Source of the DNA: Rhizaria sp. SCN 62-66
Taxonomy: Eukaryota > Rhizaria, unplaced
Reading direction: 5' to 3'
Assembly: GCA_001724265.1 (NCBI GenBank)
Contig: MEDY01000306.1
Span: 1-37,562, forward strand
Length of the DNA: 37,562 nt
The position numbers and the translations under genes were made by a program. Shown in pieces: positions 20,044 to 30,161 of the stretch (position 1 is the stretch's first letter; each line of letters begins with the position of its first letter). The notes below the pieces were generated by a model. It had not been told where the DNA came from. It saw only the letters and a list, made by a program, of their open reading frames with translations, and made no database searches.

Positions 20044-22526
20044 ATGAGTTCGCCTCTCGCTCCGGCTGAGGACCTCGAGGGCCTGTCACTGCCGGGTGTG
20101 ACTCCGGCCGACAGCCAGCTCCACCTGAACTTGGGGCTTCCCTCCGCCTCGACCACTTCGCTGCTGCGCGACTCCTCCACCTCGGCACTCATGGCGGAGC
20201 AGAGGGCGCGCGATTTTGTCGCCAGCATCTCCCCTTCCATCTCCAAGGCCTCCTTGTTATTGCCCAACAACAACACAAGCGCGAACGCAATGAGCCCCAA
20301 AACAACAACCAGGACGCCCATCGGTGCGTTGGCGGGCGCTACCAAGCCCCACGGCCCTTCGCGCCCGGCTCCACTGAATGTGAACAACGGGAACGCTAGA
20401 GCGACCCCCGCCGTGGCCGCTGCTGCTGGTGCTGCCGCAGCAACTAGCTCTAGTTCTAGATCTGTGTCTGCCTTGGCTGAGAGCGCCGAAGAGGCGATCC
20501 GCGCCTGGTTATCCGAGGAGTTCGCCGAGATTCTGGACGAGATCCAGCTCGCGCAGTCGTCGCAGCTCGAACAGCTGAAAGCCGCGCACGCGGCCGAGCT
20601 TGCGCAAGCGAAGCGAACGCACCTCACTGCACTGGAGCAAGCGCGCGCAGAGGCGTTTGCCCTCGGCCAAGCCTCTAACAACAGCAACAATAACACTGAC
20701 TTGACAGTAGTGACTACGACTCCTCATGTAAGTGCTCCTTATGTAAGTGCGAGTGCGTGTGCGACGACCAGCGGCGCTGCGACATCTGCTGGCGCGGCGG
20801 CGGCGGGGGGTTCTGACGCGCACGTGGCCACCCTCGAGGCGCGCGTCTCCGACCTTCTGGCCCGGCTGTCCCTCCAGGAGGCGCTCCTGGGCGCGCAGCG
20901 CACCGCCGCGGCCGCCGCGACCGCGGCGCTGGCGACGAGCGCCGCGGCCGCCAGCGCGTCAGAATCAGCGATGCTGCATGCGCGCGTACGGGCGCTCGAG
21001 GCGGATCTCGCAGACTCGATGCAGGAGGCCGCGCTGGCCACGGCGCTGATGGAGACCTACTACGAGACGGCGCGCGCGCGCGAGGCCGCTGCGGCCGCCG
21101 CTGGGGAAAGCATCGCGGCGCTCACGGTCAAGCTGCAACAAGCAGAGGCAGCGGTCGAGACCGAAGCGGCCGAGCGCGCGCGCGCGGTGACCGCGGCGGA
21201 GGCGGCGGCGGAGGCGGCCGTTGCGGGCGCCCGGGGCAGCGCGGACGCCGCGGCCGTGGCGGCGACGGCGACGGTGACGCACCTCCGGGGCGCGGTGCGC
21301 ACGTTGACGCTCGAGAACGCGGTTCTCGCGGCCGAGCTCAGGCGACCTGCTAGGTACACATTTATTCATTAAGCCGTACAATATTGTATATTTATTTGAA
21401 CTATGCATTGGTTATCTTATTTTGCGATCACCTGTATCTGTAAGCTCACGTTTCTTTGCGCGAATGTATAATTTTGTCATTTTGTCATTTTGTTTCATTC
21501 TTTGTCCTGTTTAGGGCACTGGGCTCGTTGGCGCTGCCTGCGCTGCCTGGTGCTGTCGCGAGCCCCATCACGAGCAGTGCTTGTCCGAGCGCTAGTGCCA
21601 GTGTTGGCAACCACAGTGCTCGCAACAGCGCCCGCGGTGCTGGCCATTATAACTCGGGTACACATGGGGCCACACTTGGGGGCACACATGGGGGCGCCGC
21701 TGCTGGCGGACTCGTGTTACTGTCGGACGTGATTCAGGGCGAAAGCGACTGGCACAGCTACCGCAACCACAGCCAGACCGCCGTGCCCGCTGCCCACGGT
21801 CACTCGGCTGCGCACGGTCACAGCTACGGCCACAGCAGCAGTAGGAGCAATCCGGGTCAGAGCCAGCGGATGAGTCACGCGGGCCTGACTGAGAGCAGCA
21901 GCAAGCAGCAGCTGCAGCTGCAGTCGCAGCAATTGCAGCTGCAGCATCTGCAGCTGAAGCGGCAACAACGGCAGCTTCAACAGCAACAGCAGCAGCAGGG
22001 CTCCCGTGTGTCGTTGCTGCCTTCAGACTCGAAGCTCGGCCTTCACAGCAATAGCACACACAGCCTCACTCACCTCCACAGCCAGAGTCAGAGCCAGAGC
22101 GTTGCGAGCCTGAACGCGAGCGCCAGCGCGGGCAACATGAACAACAACGGCGACCTCATCGCCCGCGTCTCGACCGCGCGCGCGCAGTCCAGCGCCCATC
22201 CCTCTGCGCCTGTCGTGCCGCTCTCCATTCCCGTCGCGGAGACGCCGCTGCTGCCCGCGAGCAGCGGCCAGCCCGCGGCGCAGCAGCTCACGGTAACCCC
22301 GCTGCTGCTCACGATCGCGGCCGCGGACGGGACCCTGCCCGTGGAGCGCCACACGCGGCTGCCCGCGGCGGCGACTGAGAGCGAGCGCGCCGTGGACGCG
22401 CGGCGCCGGCTCGCCACGCTGGGCACAGCCAGGGTGCTGGGCGGGTCTGCGCTGCCGCTGGTCAACGCCGGCATCCAGCTCGCGCTCCTCACCAACAGCA
22501 ACAGCAGCAACAATATGAGCCATTAA
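20044..22526 (+). CDS. Coiled-coil protein with His/Gln-rich tail, function unknown
   Basis: Two exons, 20044-21353 and 21515-22526, give 773 residues. No family is recognised. After a Ser/Pro/Ala-rich N-terminus comes a first helix (about 150-215: EEFAEILDEIQLAQ, QLEQLKAAHAAELAQAK). A longer Ala-rich coiled coil follows (about 258-435: VATLEARVSDLLARLSLQ, LHARVRALEADLADSMQEA, LRGAVRTLTLENAVLAAEL). The second exon encodes a His/Gly/Ser stretch (HGHSAAHGHSYGHS) and a Gln/Leu tract with alternating Q-L, then a hydrophobic Leu/Ala/Val-rich end. I see no signal peptide, membrane helix or catalytic motif. A cytoskeletal, centrosomal or ciliary scaffold is possible by composition only. It shares a divergent promoter region with IFT57, which is weak support for a ciliary role. 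Confidence 0.75.
21354..21514 (+). other. Intron of the coiled-coil/His-rich gene
   Basis: 161 nt, donor TAG|GTACAC and acceptor TTTGTCCTGTTTAG, phase 2. It joins ELRRPA through a split Arg codon to ALGSLALPALPG. The polypyrimidine side contains near-copies of ATTTTGTC in tandem (about 21473-21500). Coding frames on both sides are long and end in this interval, so the intron is well supported although the protein has no known relatives. Confidence 0.85.
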
Positions 22527-22855
22527 GAGGATGGTGTTATTGGAGCAGCAGTGGTACTGACACATCGACTGACGTGAGGTTGATGTTGTAGTATTTGCTC
22601 CATATTACGGATCTTGTTATGTCAAGGGCTAGTTTATTTAAATAATTAAATATAAGTAATATCTTTATATAGTTTCATTCATAATCCACAATTATCGTGA
22701 CCCTGAGGCTTGTTTTCATGGTGTTGTGAGGCTTGTTAAATAAAAGGACTAAGTATCTGTATTGATTCAATTCAACAATACATTAAACATAAAATAAATG
22801 TCGTAGTGCAAAAAACATATATTGAACCACAATTCAGTCAATTGTCTTGTGTGAT
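22527..22855. other. Convergent 3' spacer
   Basis: A 329-bp AT-rich gap between two converging stop codons. No gene, RNA or clear hairpin is visible; it should hold the two 3' UTRs. Confidence 0.6.
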
Positions 22856-25800
22856 TTAACGGCGCATCTTGTTGCCGCCGCCGACCGCTGCCGCGGCCGC
22901 CGCTGCCGCGGCCGCCGCGTTGGAGGCAGCATGGCGGGTCAGCGGTGCGTCGATTGGGCAGCGCGGCTTCATACCGTGGCCGACCAGTCCCTGCTGCGCG
23001 AGACAGCTGTAGTGGTACGAGTGACCGCAGCCGAAGACGGTGACGTCGCCGTTGACGCTGAGGTTGGGCGCGCTCTTGGTCTTGTTGGTCACGGCGGCAG
23101 CGGCTGCGGCAGCGGCGGCGCTGGCGCTGTTGCTGCTTGTAGTGAAGCCGACGAGCTTGCGGTCGCAGAGCCCGCAGCGGCTATTGGCGGTGACGGCCAC
23201 GGCGCGGCTCTGGCGCCGCAGCAGCCTGCGCGTGGAGGTGACGATGTCGGCCTGCAACAGGCGGCGGCAGCCGACGTGGACGTCGATCTGCGACCGCGTT
23301 TCGCGCAGCACGTGCAGCAGGTGCGTCTTGAGGTCAGGGACCTGCAGCGATCCGGGGATGGCGTCGATCAGCTGCAGCGCGTTGGCGTCATGGGATCCCA
23401 CGCGGGAGAGCAAGGACGCCAAGATGGGCGGGTTTGTGATGGCGCGCGAGATGAGCTCGCTCCAGAGCCCGTCGTCCTTGTGCTCCTCGACGAGCGCAAG
23501 CGCGGCGTCTACGTCGCCCAGGTCGTCGACCAGGATCGCCAGCGCGCGCTGCGTGTTGCCCATGCGCCGCAGGAGGAACACCGTGGCCTCGTGGATCTTA
23601 TACTCGTCGGCGACCACGAGCGCCTCTTCCAGGATGTACGAGTTGGAGTTGCGGAGAAAGTAAAGCAGCTTCCCGGGGTCGAAGCGCGCGTACAACCGCA
23701 CCTGCTTCTTGTGGAAGCTCATGCCGGCGGCGGGGTCGGCACGGAAGAGCGCGTGCAAGTACTCGTGCAACAGGCGCGGGTGGCGCTGGAGCTGGTAAAC
23801 GACCTCGTCGACCGTGATCGACTTGCGGTGATCCAGCAGCATCGCGATCGTCTTGCGCGGGTCGAAGAGTGCGAGGGTGAGCACGCGCTTGCGCACGACG
23901 TCGAACAAGTTCAGCCGCTCGATGAGCTCGAAGACGTCGTCGCGGCCCGCGTCGAGCGACACGGACAGCGCGTCGGAGAAGCGGTCCGCGGCAATCAGCA
24001 GTTCGCTGAGGATCTCCAGCAGCATGCGGATGCGGACGGGGATCGGAGGCAGACTGGTGGCCAGAGACTCGAGCGGCTCTGTCACCGCGAGCGCGTTGCT
24101 GCTGATGTTGCTGTGGTGTGAGCCGTCGTGGTGGGCCGCCGCGGAGGACTCAGCGACGTAGTTGCCCACGAGGTACGCGCTGCTGCTGTTGTTCGCGCTC
24201 AAGTTCGCGCTCGCGGCCGCGTTGCCGGCGGTGTCGGCGGCGCTGCTGGCAATGGTGGGGCGCGAGCGGGCGACGAGGCCGGAGAAGTTGGCCCAGGCCT
24301 TGTCCAGCGTCGCACTGCTGCTGTTGTTGTTGTTGCCGTCGCCCTGCTTGCCCACGGCGCCGCCAGCGCCGGCATTGGCCGCGCTGGAGCCAGCGGCCGA
24401 GCCGCCGCTGCCGCTGCCGCCGCTGCTGCTGGGGTTGTTGGCGACCGCGGCGGCCGTGCCGGGCCCTTCGAACCCCTCGGCCTTGACCTTTGCCGCGACG
24501 GCCTCCGTCATCTCGGCCACGTTGTAAGTCGACGGTGACCAGAGCCGCACCAGCTCGAGCAGCAGCGGCAGGTCACCCTCGTCGAGCAGCCCGCGCAGCA
24601 GCTGCGTGACCGCAGCCGCGGGCAGTACGGCGTCGCGGCGCTTGGCCATCGTGAGCGGGACCGAGGCCGAGGACATCATGCCGTCGGCGGCCGCGGCGAC
24701 GGCGGCGGCGGCGTGCGCCTTGGCCGACGCCTCTTCGCTCGTGGTGAGCGGCTTGGGGATATACGGCGCGAGCGCGCGCGCTTGGTGGAAGGAAACGAAG
24801 CGCGCCACCCAGGCCACCCACTGCTCGACGTCGTTGCCGAGGACGCGGGGACACAACGCCGCACAGGCCGCGAAGTCGCGCACTTCGATCAGGTGCAGAA
24901 GGAACTTGTGGCCGATGTCAGTGACCGTAAGCGTGGTGAGCTGGTGCTGGCCCACGGTCGCCGTGTCGAGCGCCTCTTTGTACCGGCCCAGCGTCATCAG
25001 CCACGTGATGTGGTCGTCCAGGGACCGCGGGCGCGCCAGAATGATGTCCTTGGGGGAGACGATGTAGAACAGAGGCTCGTCGAGGCCGGGCAGGTAGACG
25101 AGGTTGTAGTCGCGGGGGCGGCAGAGCTCGTAGCCGTTGATGTCCAGGGCGTCGCTAGAGACGGGAGTGTTCTGATACGTCACGACGCGGATGTCGGGGC
25201 GCGACGGTGGACCCTGAGGATTTAGGAAAACAAGACAAGATATCAACGAATAAAAGAAGAGTTCGAGAAGAAATATGCGAAAATATAAATATAAATAATA
25301 TATCAAACATAATTCACGAGTATTTGTTGCAAGAGCAAACGTACCTGAGGTCCGTCGTCGCCCTCGATGTATGCGAGGAGCACGAGGTTGCCCTTGAAGG
25401 GCGCGATACCGCAAATGATATAGTCGGTCTGAAACATCGCGATGATCTGCATGTGGCGGTTCCCGGGCACTTTCTCTCCCTTGGCCGTGGGCCTGCGCTG
25501 CTTGATCTGCCCGACCTTGACCCAGTCGCCCCAGCCGATGAAGAGCATGTCGTCCTGCGCCCAGTTAAGGTGGCACGGCGTCTGCGCCCACGTCCCCACG
25601 CCCTTGGGCTTGCCCACAAACGAGATGCGCTCGGGGATCGTGTGGTCGATGACCTTGACGCCTGTGTCGTTGGCCCACGCCACCAGGTCGCCGCCCGCGC
25701 CAGAGCCCGCGGACCATGCGATGGCCTGCACCGGGCCTTCGCCTTCGTGCAGCACCGTGTCCTTGGGTCCAAACCAGCCCTTGGTGGAGATGATGAACTG

Positions 25801-26388
25801 CCCCGCCAGCCCGCCAAGCGCGATGCTCTGCGCGGCCTTGTACCGCGGGGCGAGCGCCACCGTCTTGACCGGCCGGTTGTAGCTCAGCCGCGTCTGTTCC
25901 TTGCTGTAGAGATTGGTCACCACGACGGAGCCGTCGTCGGAGCAGGACGCCACGAAGTCGCCCGAGACGTCGGCCGAGACCTGGTTGATCTGCCCCGCGT
26001 GCGACTGAATGCGCAGCACTTCGTTGCCGTTAAGATCGAGCTGATGCAAGCAGCCGGAGCTAGTGCCCATGACGAGGAACTTGTCGTGCACTGTGAGGCA
26101 CCTCGCCGAGTCCTTCTGCAAGATCTGCGGCACGCGCGCGCCAATGCGCTGGTACTTGAGCAGGGGCTCGCGATACTCGTCGTCCTCGTCCTCCTCTTCG
26201 TCCTCATCGTCGTCGTCGTGCACGTCGCCGTCGTCGACGTCGCCGTTGCCGTTGGCGTGAGCCCCCGCGCCGCTGTGCGAGGACACGCCGACGCCGCCGC
26301 CGGCAGCGCTGTTGTCGTCGGCGAGCGCAGGCAGAGCCGCGTCGTCGTTGTCGTCGTCGAGAGGCAGTAAGTCGTCGTCGTCGGCGGC

Positions 26389-26419
<31 letters not shown>

Positions 26420-27273
26420 CGCGTACTGCCAACGGTATTCGCGTTGCTAGCGTTGGCGGGGCCAGCAGAAGCGACGAAGGTGAGGCCGGACGCAGTGGCG
26501 ACCGAGGCCGCCGCCGTCATCGTGCTGCTGCTGCTGGCATAGCTCGCGGCGCTAGGAGCGATTGTGTTCGCGTTGTTGGCGTTAGGACGAGCGTTGTTGT
26601 TGTTATTATTGCCGTTGCGGAGAAGGATTCCAGGCGAAAAGACAACGCCCGCGCCAACATTAGCGGCCATATTCGCATTTGTAGCATTTGCAGCACTGCC
26701 AGTGCTAGCGCTAGCACTGGCAGTGCTGGACGAGGAGGGTAGGAAAAGACGTTGGTGGTCAGCAAGCACGCGCGTGCCGTCGCCAGCAAGACCGGGGGCA
26801 GGCAGCGGGCCGTGCGCCCTCTGCTGCTGCTGCTGTTGCTGTTGTTGCTGTTGTTGTTGCTGTTGCTGCGACTGGAGCTGCTGGAGGCCTGTGACACGCG
26901 TCATTGCAGCAGCGTCATTGTTTGCGTCATTCAAGCGGTGATTGTCGTTGAAAGTGGTGACTTTGACGTCAATCATGCGACCGTTGTCGTCATCGTCATC
27001 GTTGTTCTCCGCGTACTGATCTTTGTTGATGTCGTCGTAGTAGTCGTCGCCGTTAGCATCGTCGCCACCACCAGCAAGCGCGTTGGTGCTCCCGAGCAAA
27101 GGTGAGCTACCGTTCATCATAGCACCGGCGGGCTGTGGAGAAGACGACGAAGACGGCGCAAAGCCAGCGGCAGCGCCATCAGCCGAGTTACTGAAGCCAG
27201 CAGTCGAGGCGTTGTCACTAGTGTATGTGAAGCGTGAGCCGCCGCCTGGAGGCACGCTCGCGGGGTTAGACAT
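22856..27273 (-). CDS. VPS41: VPS41, HOPS tethering complex subunit
   Basis: Two minus-strand exons, 25345-27273 and 22856-25213, give 1,428 residues, about 570 more than animal VPS41. The first 345 residues are a Gln/Asn/Ala/Ser-rich extension. An acidic run then leads into the beta-propeller: EPLLKYQRIGARV (about 365), ILQKDSARCLTVHDKFL, VLHEGEG, LVAWANDTGVKV, FIGWGDWVKVG. Exon 2 has the alpha-solenoid/clathrin-repeat region (LFYIVSPKDIILA, DVFELIERLNLFDVV, LYARFDPGKLLYFLR, FLLRRMGNTQRALAI). It also carries an insert of about 140 residues (890-1030). The end is a RING-type domain: CGLC (about 1322), CGHSYHYSC (about 1372) and CPID (about 1394). VPS41 links Rab7/Ypt7-type membranes in HOPS for late endosome-lysosome fusion. 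The last RING zinc ligand is Asp rather than Cys. Confidence 0.96.
25214..25344 (-). other. Intron of VPS41
   Basis: 131 nt, donor CAG|GTACGT and acceptor AAATCCTCAG, phase 0. It joins IEGDDGPQ to GPPSRPDIRVV at the edge between propeller and solenoid, in line with other VPS41 proteins. Confidence 0.93.
26820..26890 (-). repeat. Mixed CAG/CAA polyglutamine tract in VPS41
   Basis: A run of about 17 Gln followed a few residues downstream by RAHGPLPAPG, within the N-terminal extension (about residues 128-151). CAG and CAA codons alternate, so the tract is not a pure trinucleotide repeat and should be fairly stable in length. A GCA/GCC-type polyalanine run of about 12 residues lies further on, near 26383-26418. 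Confidence 0.85.
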
Positions 27274-27657
27274 AGAGCTGGGACTGAGCTTGATAGAGCA
27301 AGCTCAGGCTAGGCAGCAAAAATAACAACGGATCAAGCCTTTCACAGACTTTCAGGTAGATTACAGACAATGTGAGAGAAACTTTGGAGGGTGAAGAAGG
27401 TTCTGCAGGTGGGGAGCGAGAGGGGCAGAGCGCGGAGATTCGATGAGGATAATCCGAAGAGCAACATTCGTATTTAAAGATCAACGATTGATACCATGCA
27501 TTTGCAATCGGTATAAAGCCACGGAAACTATTGGAAAGAAGTTAAACGATGGAAAAGTTGTGAGATTTAGGCTGCAAGATGGGAAGACGTCGGCTGGGCT
27601 CACGACTGCTGGCTGCACGATTTTTTCAGAACCGACGATTCCTGGTGCAACCTAAAT

Positions 27658-27676
27658 ACTTCGTAATGTACGAAGT
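27658..27676. promoter_or_regulatory. Perfect 8-bp palindrome with 3-nt centre
   Basis: ACTTCGTA-ATG-TACGAAGT forms a perfect dyad 385 bp upstream of the VPS41 start. It is a candidate site for a dimeric DNA-binding protein or a cruciform. It resembles the arms of a lox site, but the spacer is 3 nt rather than 8. Confidence 0.35.
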
Positions 27677-28283
27677 TTCAAGTTGATACACGTTTGGAGT
27701 CGTCGTTTCAACATGCCACTCCTGCTTTTTGAAATGAGAGCAAATATATCACAACACTGTCCACTCCCAGCGAACGATTCTTTCCTATATACCCCCTTTT
27801 CACGTCGTCACTGCACTTTCTTCTTGGGCTGGGCTCAACTGCCGGGATATTCCCGTGCATGCCAGGCTGCGATAATTCTTATACAGTGTGAATACAGCTC
27901 GTACGAAAGCATATTGTCATATGAACTGACTTTGAACATCTTCTGCTGTGTAGTTTTGTGGAGCTATCACCATTGATATCAGCTCTAGACCCAAAGTTAA
28001 GTAACGATCGTATTTTAAAATGCATTACATCTCTCATTCTATTGGATTAACTTGCATTAACATTTATTAGACTGATATATGCTTTGATAACATTCCAACC
28101 ACAAACAAGTTTCTGTCGAGATATTGGGTTGTGGCAGGCGAGTGGCGAATTTGTGGCCAGCCCTGCACACGGTCGCTTCGTACCCTCAATTGTGGCACCA
28201 AATAAGAGTTGCATATACACAACCATGCTAATGCATAACTAGATTTTAAGAAGCTTATATAACATAAAAACCAAGTTAATGCA

Positions 28284-28302
28284 TTATTCCTTTTTGGAAT
28301 AA
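28284..28302. repeat. Small hairpin with a T5 loop
   Basis: TTATTCC (28284-28290) pairs with GGAATAA (28296-28302) around TTTTT. It lies about 190 bp upstream of the nitroreductase start. No role can be assigned. Confidence 0.4.
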
Positions 28303-28488
28303 CTTATTTCGTGCAATTTCATCTGCATTTTGGAGAGCGAATAATGGAGTTCGCGAACGCACTTTGAGCCACCTTGGTTTCGTTGCATACTGCCTTAATT
28401 CATCATCACTTAAGCGCTCATTTTGAATATTTCATGTCTTTTCTGTACCTTAATTTATCGCACACAGTTCACTTTCCAAACCTACACA

Positions 28489-29271
28489 ATGGGCAACTGC
28501 GTTTCCAATGACAATGTCAAGGCCGACTCGGCCGCCACCAACAAGCCTGCGGCCAAGCCCGCGGCCGCCGCGGACAACAAGTCCGTTGAGACCAAGGCCG
28601 TCGTTGTTCAGGCTGAGGAGTCCCCCGCTGCCGTTGCTAAGCCTGCTGCCGAGGCGACCGCCGCGGTTGTCGCTGCTCAGCTCTCTGCCCTCTCCGAGGC
28701 CGACCTGAACAAGCTCTACACCAACGCTCGCACCTACCACTCCTTCGACGAGTCATTCAAGCTCTCCGACGATGACTGCAAGGCGCTCTACGACGTCATC
28801 AAGCTTGCTCCGCAGGCCTTTAACTGCTCCGCCGCGCGCTTCTTCTTCGTCAAGTCGTCTGAGCAGCGCGAGAAGCTCTTCTCCACGCTCATGCCCGGCA
28901 ACATCCCCCAGTCTCGCCAGGCGTCGCTGAACCTCATCGTGGCCACCGACTACGGCTTCGTCAAGCACCTGCCGCAGCTTTCCCCGGCCTACGACGCCAA
29001 GGCGCTGTTCGACGCTAACCCGGGTCTCGTGGCCCCCACGGCCGTGCTCAACTCAAGTCTCGCCGTCGGCTACGCCATCCTCGCTGCGCGCGCGCTCGGC
29101 TACGACGTCGGGCCCATGGCCGGCTTCGACAACGCCGCCATGGACAAGGCGTTCTTTGACGGCACCGAGCTTAAGAGCGTCGTTGTCATCAACATCGGCA
29201 AGGGTACCGAGGCCGGGCTGTATCCCCGCGCGCCCCGTCTCGGCTTCACCGATGCCTGCAAGATCCTCTAA
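28489..29271 (+). CDS. RutE-like nitroreductase with an acylation-type N-terminus
   Basis: Single exon, 260 residues from ATG 28489. I prefer this start because the frame upstream lacks the gene's codon bias and the protein then begins MGNCVSND. Gly2, Asn3, Cys4 and Ser6 fit an N-myristoylation site followed by a palmitoylation cysteine. A Lys/Ala/Pro/Val linker (about 9-65) precedes a 195-residue core of the FMN nitroreductase family, closest to RutE/malonic semialdehyde reductase: ARTYHSF (about 84), PQAFNCSAARFFFV, RQASLNLIVATDYGF, AARALGYDVGPMAGFDNAAMD and PRAPRLGF. Bacterial relatives are about 196 residues and soluble. These flavoenzymes use NAD(P)H to reduce aldehydes, nitro groups or quinones; the substrate here is unknown. 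Likely acquired from bacteria and given a new leader. Codon use matches the highly expressed genes in the window. Confidence 0.92.
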   Translation: MGNCVSNDNVKADSAATNKPAAKPAAAADNKSVETKAVVVQAEESPAAVAKPAAEATAAVVAAQLSALSEADLNKLYTNARTYHSFDESFKLSDDDCKALYDVIKLAPQAFNCSAARFFFVKSSEQREKLFSTLMPGNIPQSRQASLNLIVATDYGFVKHLPQLSPAYDAKALFDANPGLVAPTAVLNSSLAVGYAILAARALGYDVGPMAGFDNAAMDKAFFDGTELKSVVVINIGKGTEAGLYPRAPRLGFTDACKIL

Positions 29272-30161
29272 GCGAGCTGCCGCTCTCTGAGCAGTATCGC
29301 AGCAGTGCGCGGCGTCTAAGCGCATCGATATCATACCATGCGCTCGCGTGTGTTGTCTCTCCCCGTGTTTTACTTTCAGAACACTGGAAGCGACTGCGGC
29401 GAGCCTGTGAGGGCTTAGACAGCAGATGCATTTTTCATTTTTTGTTGATGATGAACTTTTGCCAAACAAACATCGATCTAACGCGGTGGCGGAGTGAGTT
29501 GTTTTTGAAACGACCTTGCGCACCTGAGTTGGTCAACTTTAACGGAGTAGCATACCCCAATAATCTAGAATGACTTGAATGTGATGATGTGTACGATATA
29601 GTAGAGGCTGTTTCATGATAACAGTTTCCATACTTGGTACGATCGCCTTACCTTGTTGTTTGTGGTGAAATGCGAGGATATATACGCACGTTTGCATAAC
29701 ATCTATTTGATATTGCCTTTTGCGTTTGTTTCTTTTTCTTTTTTCTTCCTAAGCATACACACACAACCGTTTTATGTACACTGGACTACGTACAGTCCAT
29801 ACTATGTATTCTGCCACTCAGCGCATTTGTCAATATTGGACAGCTCATGAAGCGTGTCGAATTAGTTTTAACCGGCATGAATGCGCGGCTGCTACCGTAG
29901 AACGATTCACTTCCGTCTCTTTATTCGTATCGATCGCAGTCACCGTCTCTTCTTCGTAACGGCGCTTAAGTCAGGCAAGCCTGTGGTCACGCATTCTTTT
30001 TCAAGTTGCAGGCGGGTCAAGGCGAAACTTGCTAGGTGGTATATAGCGTCTTCTAATCATCTATTTTGATTTATCGGGTTTGATCAAGTGATCTTCGCCT
30101 TTCTAAATCCTAGCGCTTGAAGTGCCTTTCATAATTACAGCGATACCAGCCGCTCTGACCC
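29272..30161. other. Spacer between two plus-strand genes
   Basis: An 890-bp AT-rich gap with the nitroreductase 3' UTR and the promoter of the large membrane-protein gene. Open frames of 61-65 codons (29653-30069) show no coding bias. An acceptor-like TTCATAATTACAG ends at 30140, 22 bases before the next ATG, so a 5' UTR intron is conceivable. An in-frame TGA at 30156 supports ATG 30162 as the start. Confidence 0.45.

Larger units (their letters stand above)
27274..28488. promoter_or_regulatory. Long divergent spacer, VPS41 and nitroreductase
   Basis: This 1.2-kb gap is AT-rich and has no credible gene; frames of 70 and 97 codons (27443-27655, 27683-27976) lack the codon bias seen in real genes here. 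It holds a perfect palindrome (27658-27676) and a small hairpin (28284-28302). A TTGTGGC motif occurs three times within 60 bases (about 28130-28190), roughly 300-360 bp before the nitroreductase start, and could be a factor-binding cluster. Confidence 0.4.

Noticed and set aside
22847-24121. 424-codon plus-strand frame over VPS41
   Set aside because: It is opposite the conserved VPS41 solenoid and RING and has no domain of its own.
27658-27676. lox-like recombination site
   Set aside because: The arms share ACTTCGTA with lox sites, but the spacer is 3 nt, the outer arm bases differ, and no tyrosine recombinase is nearby.
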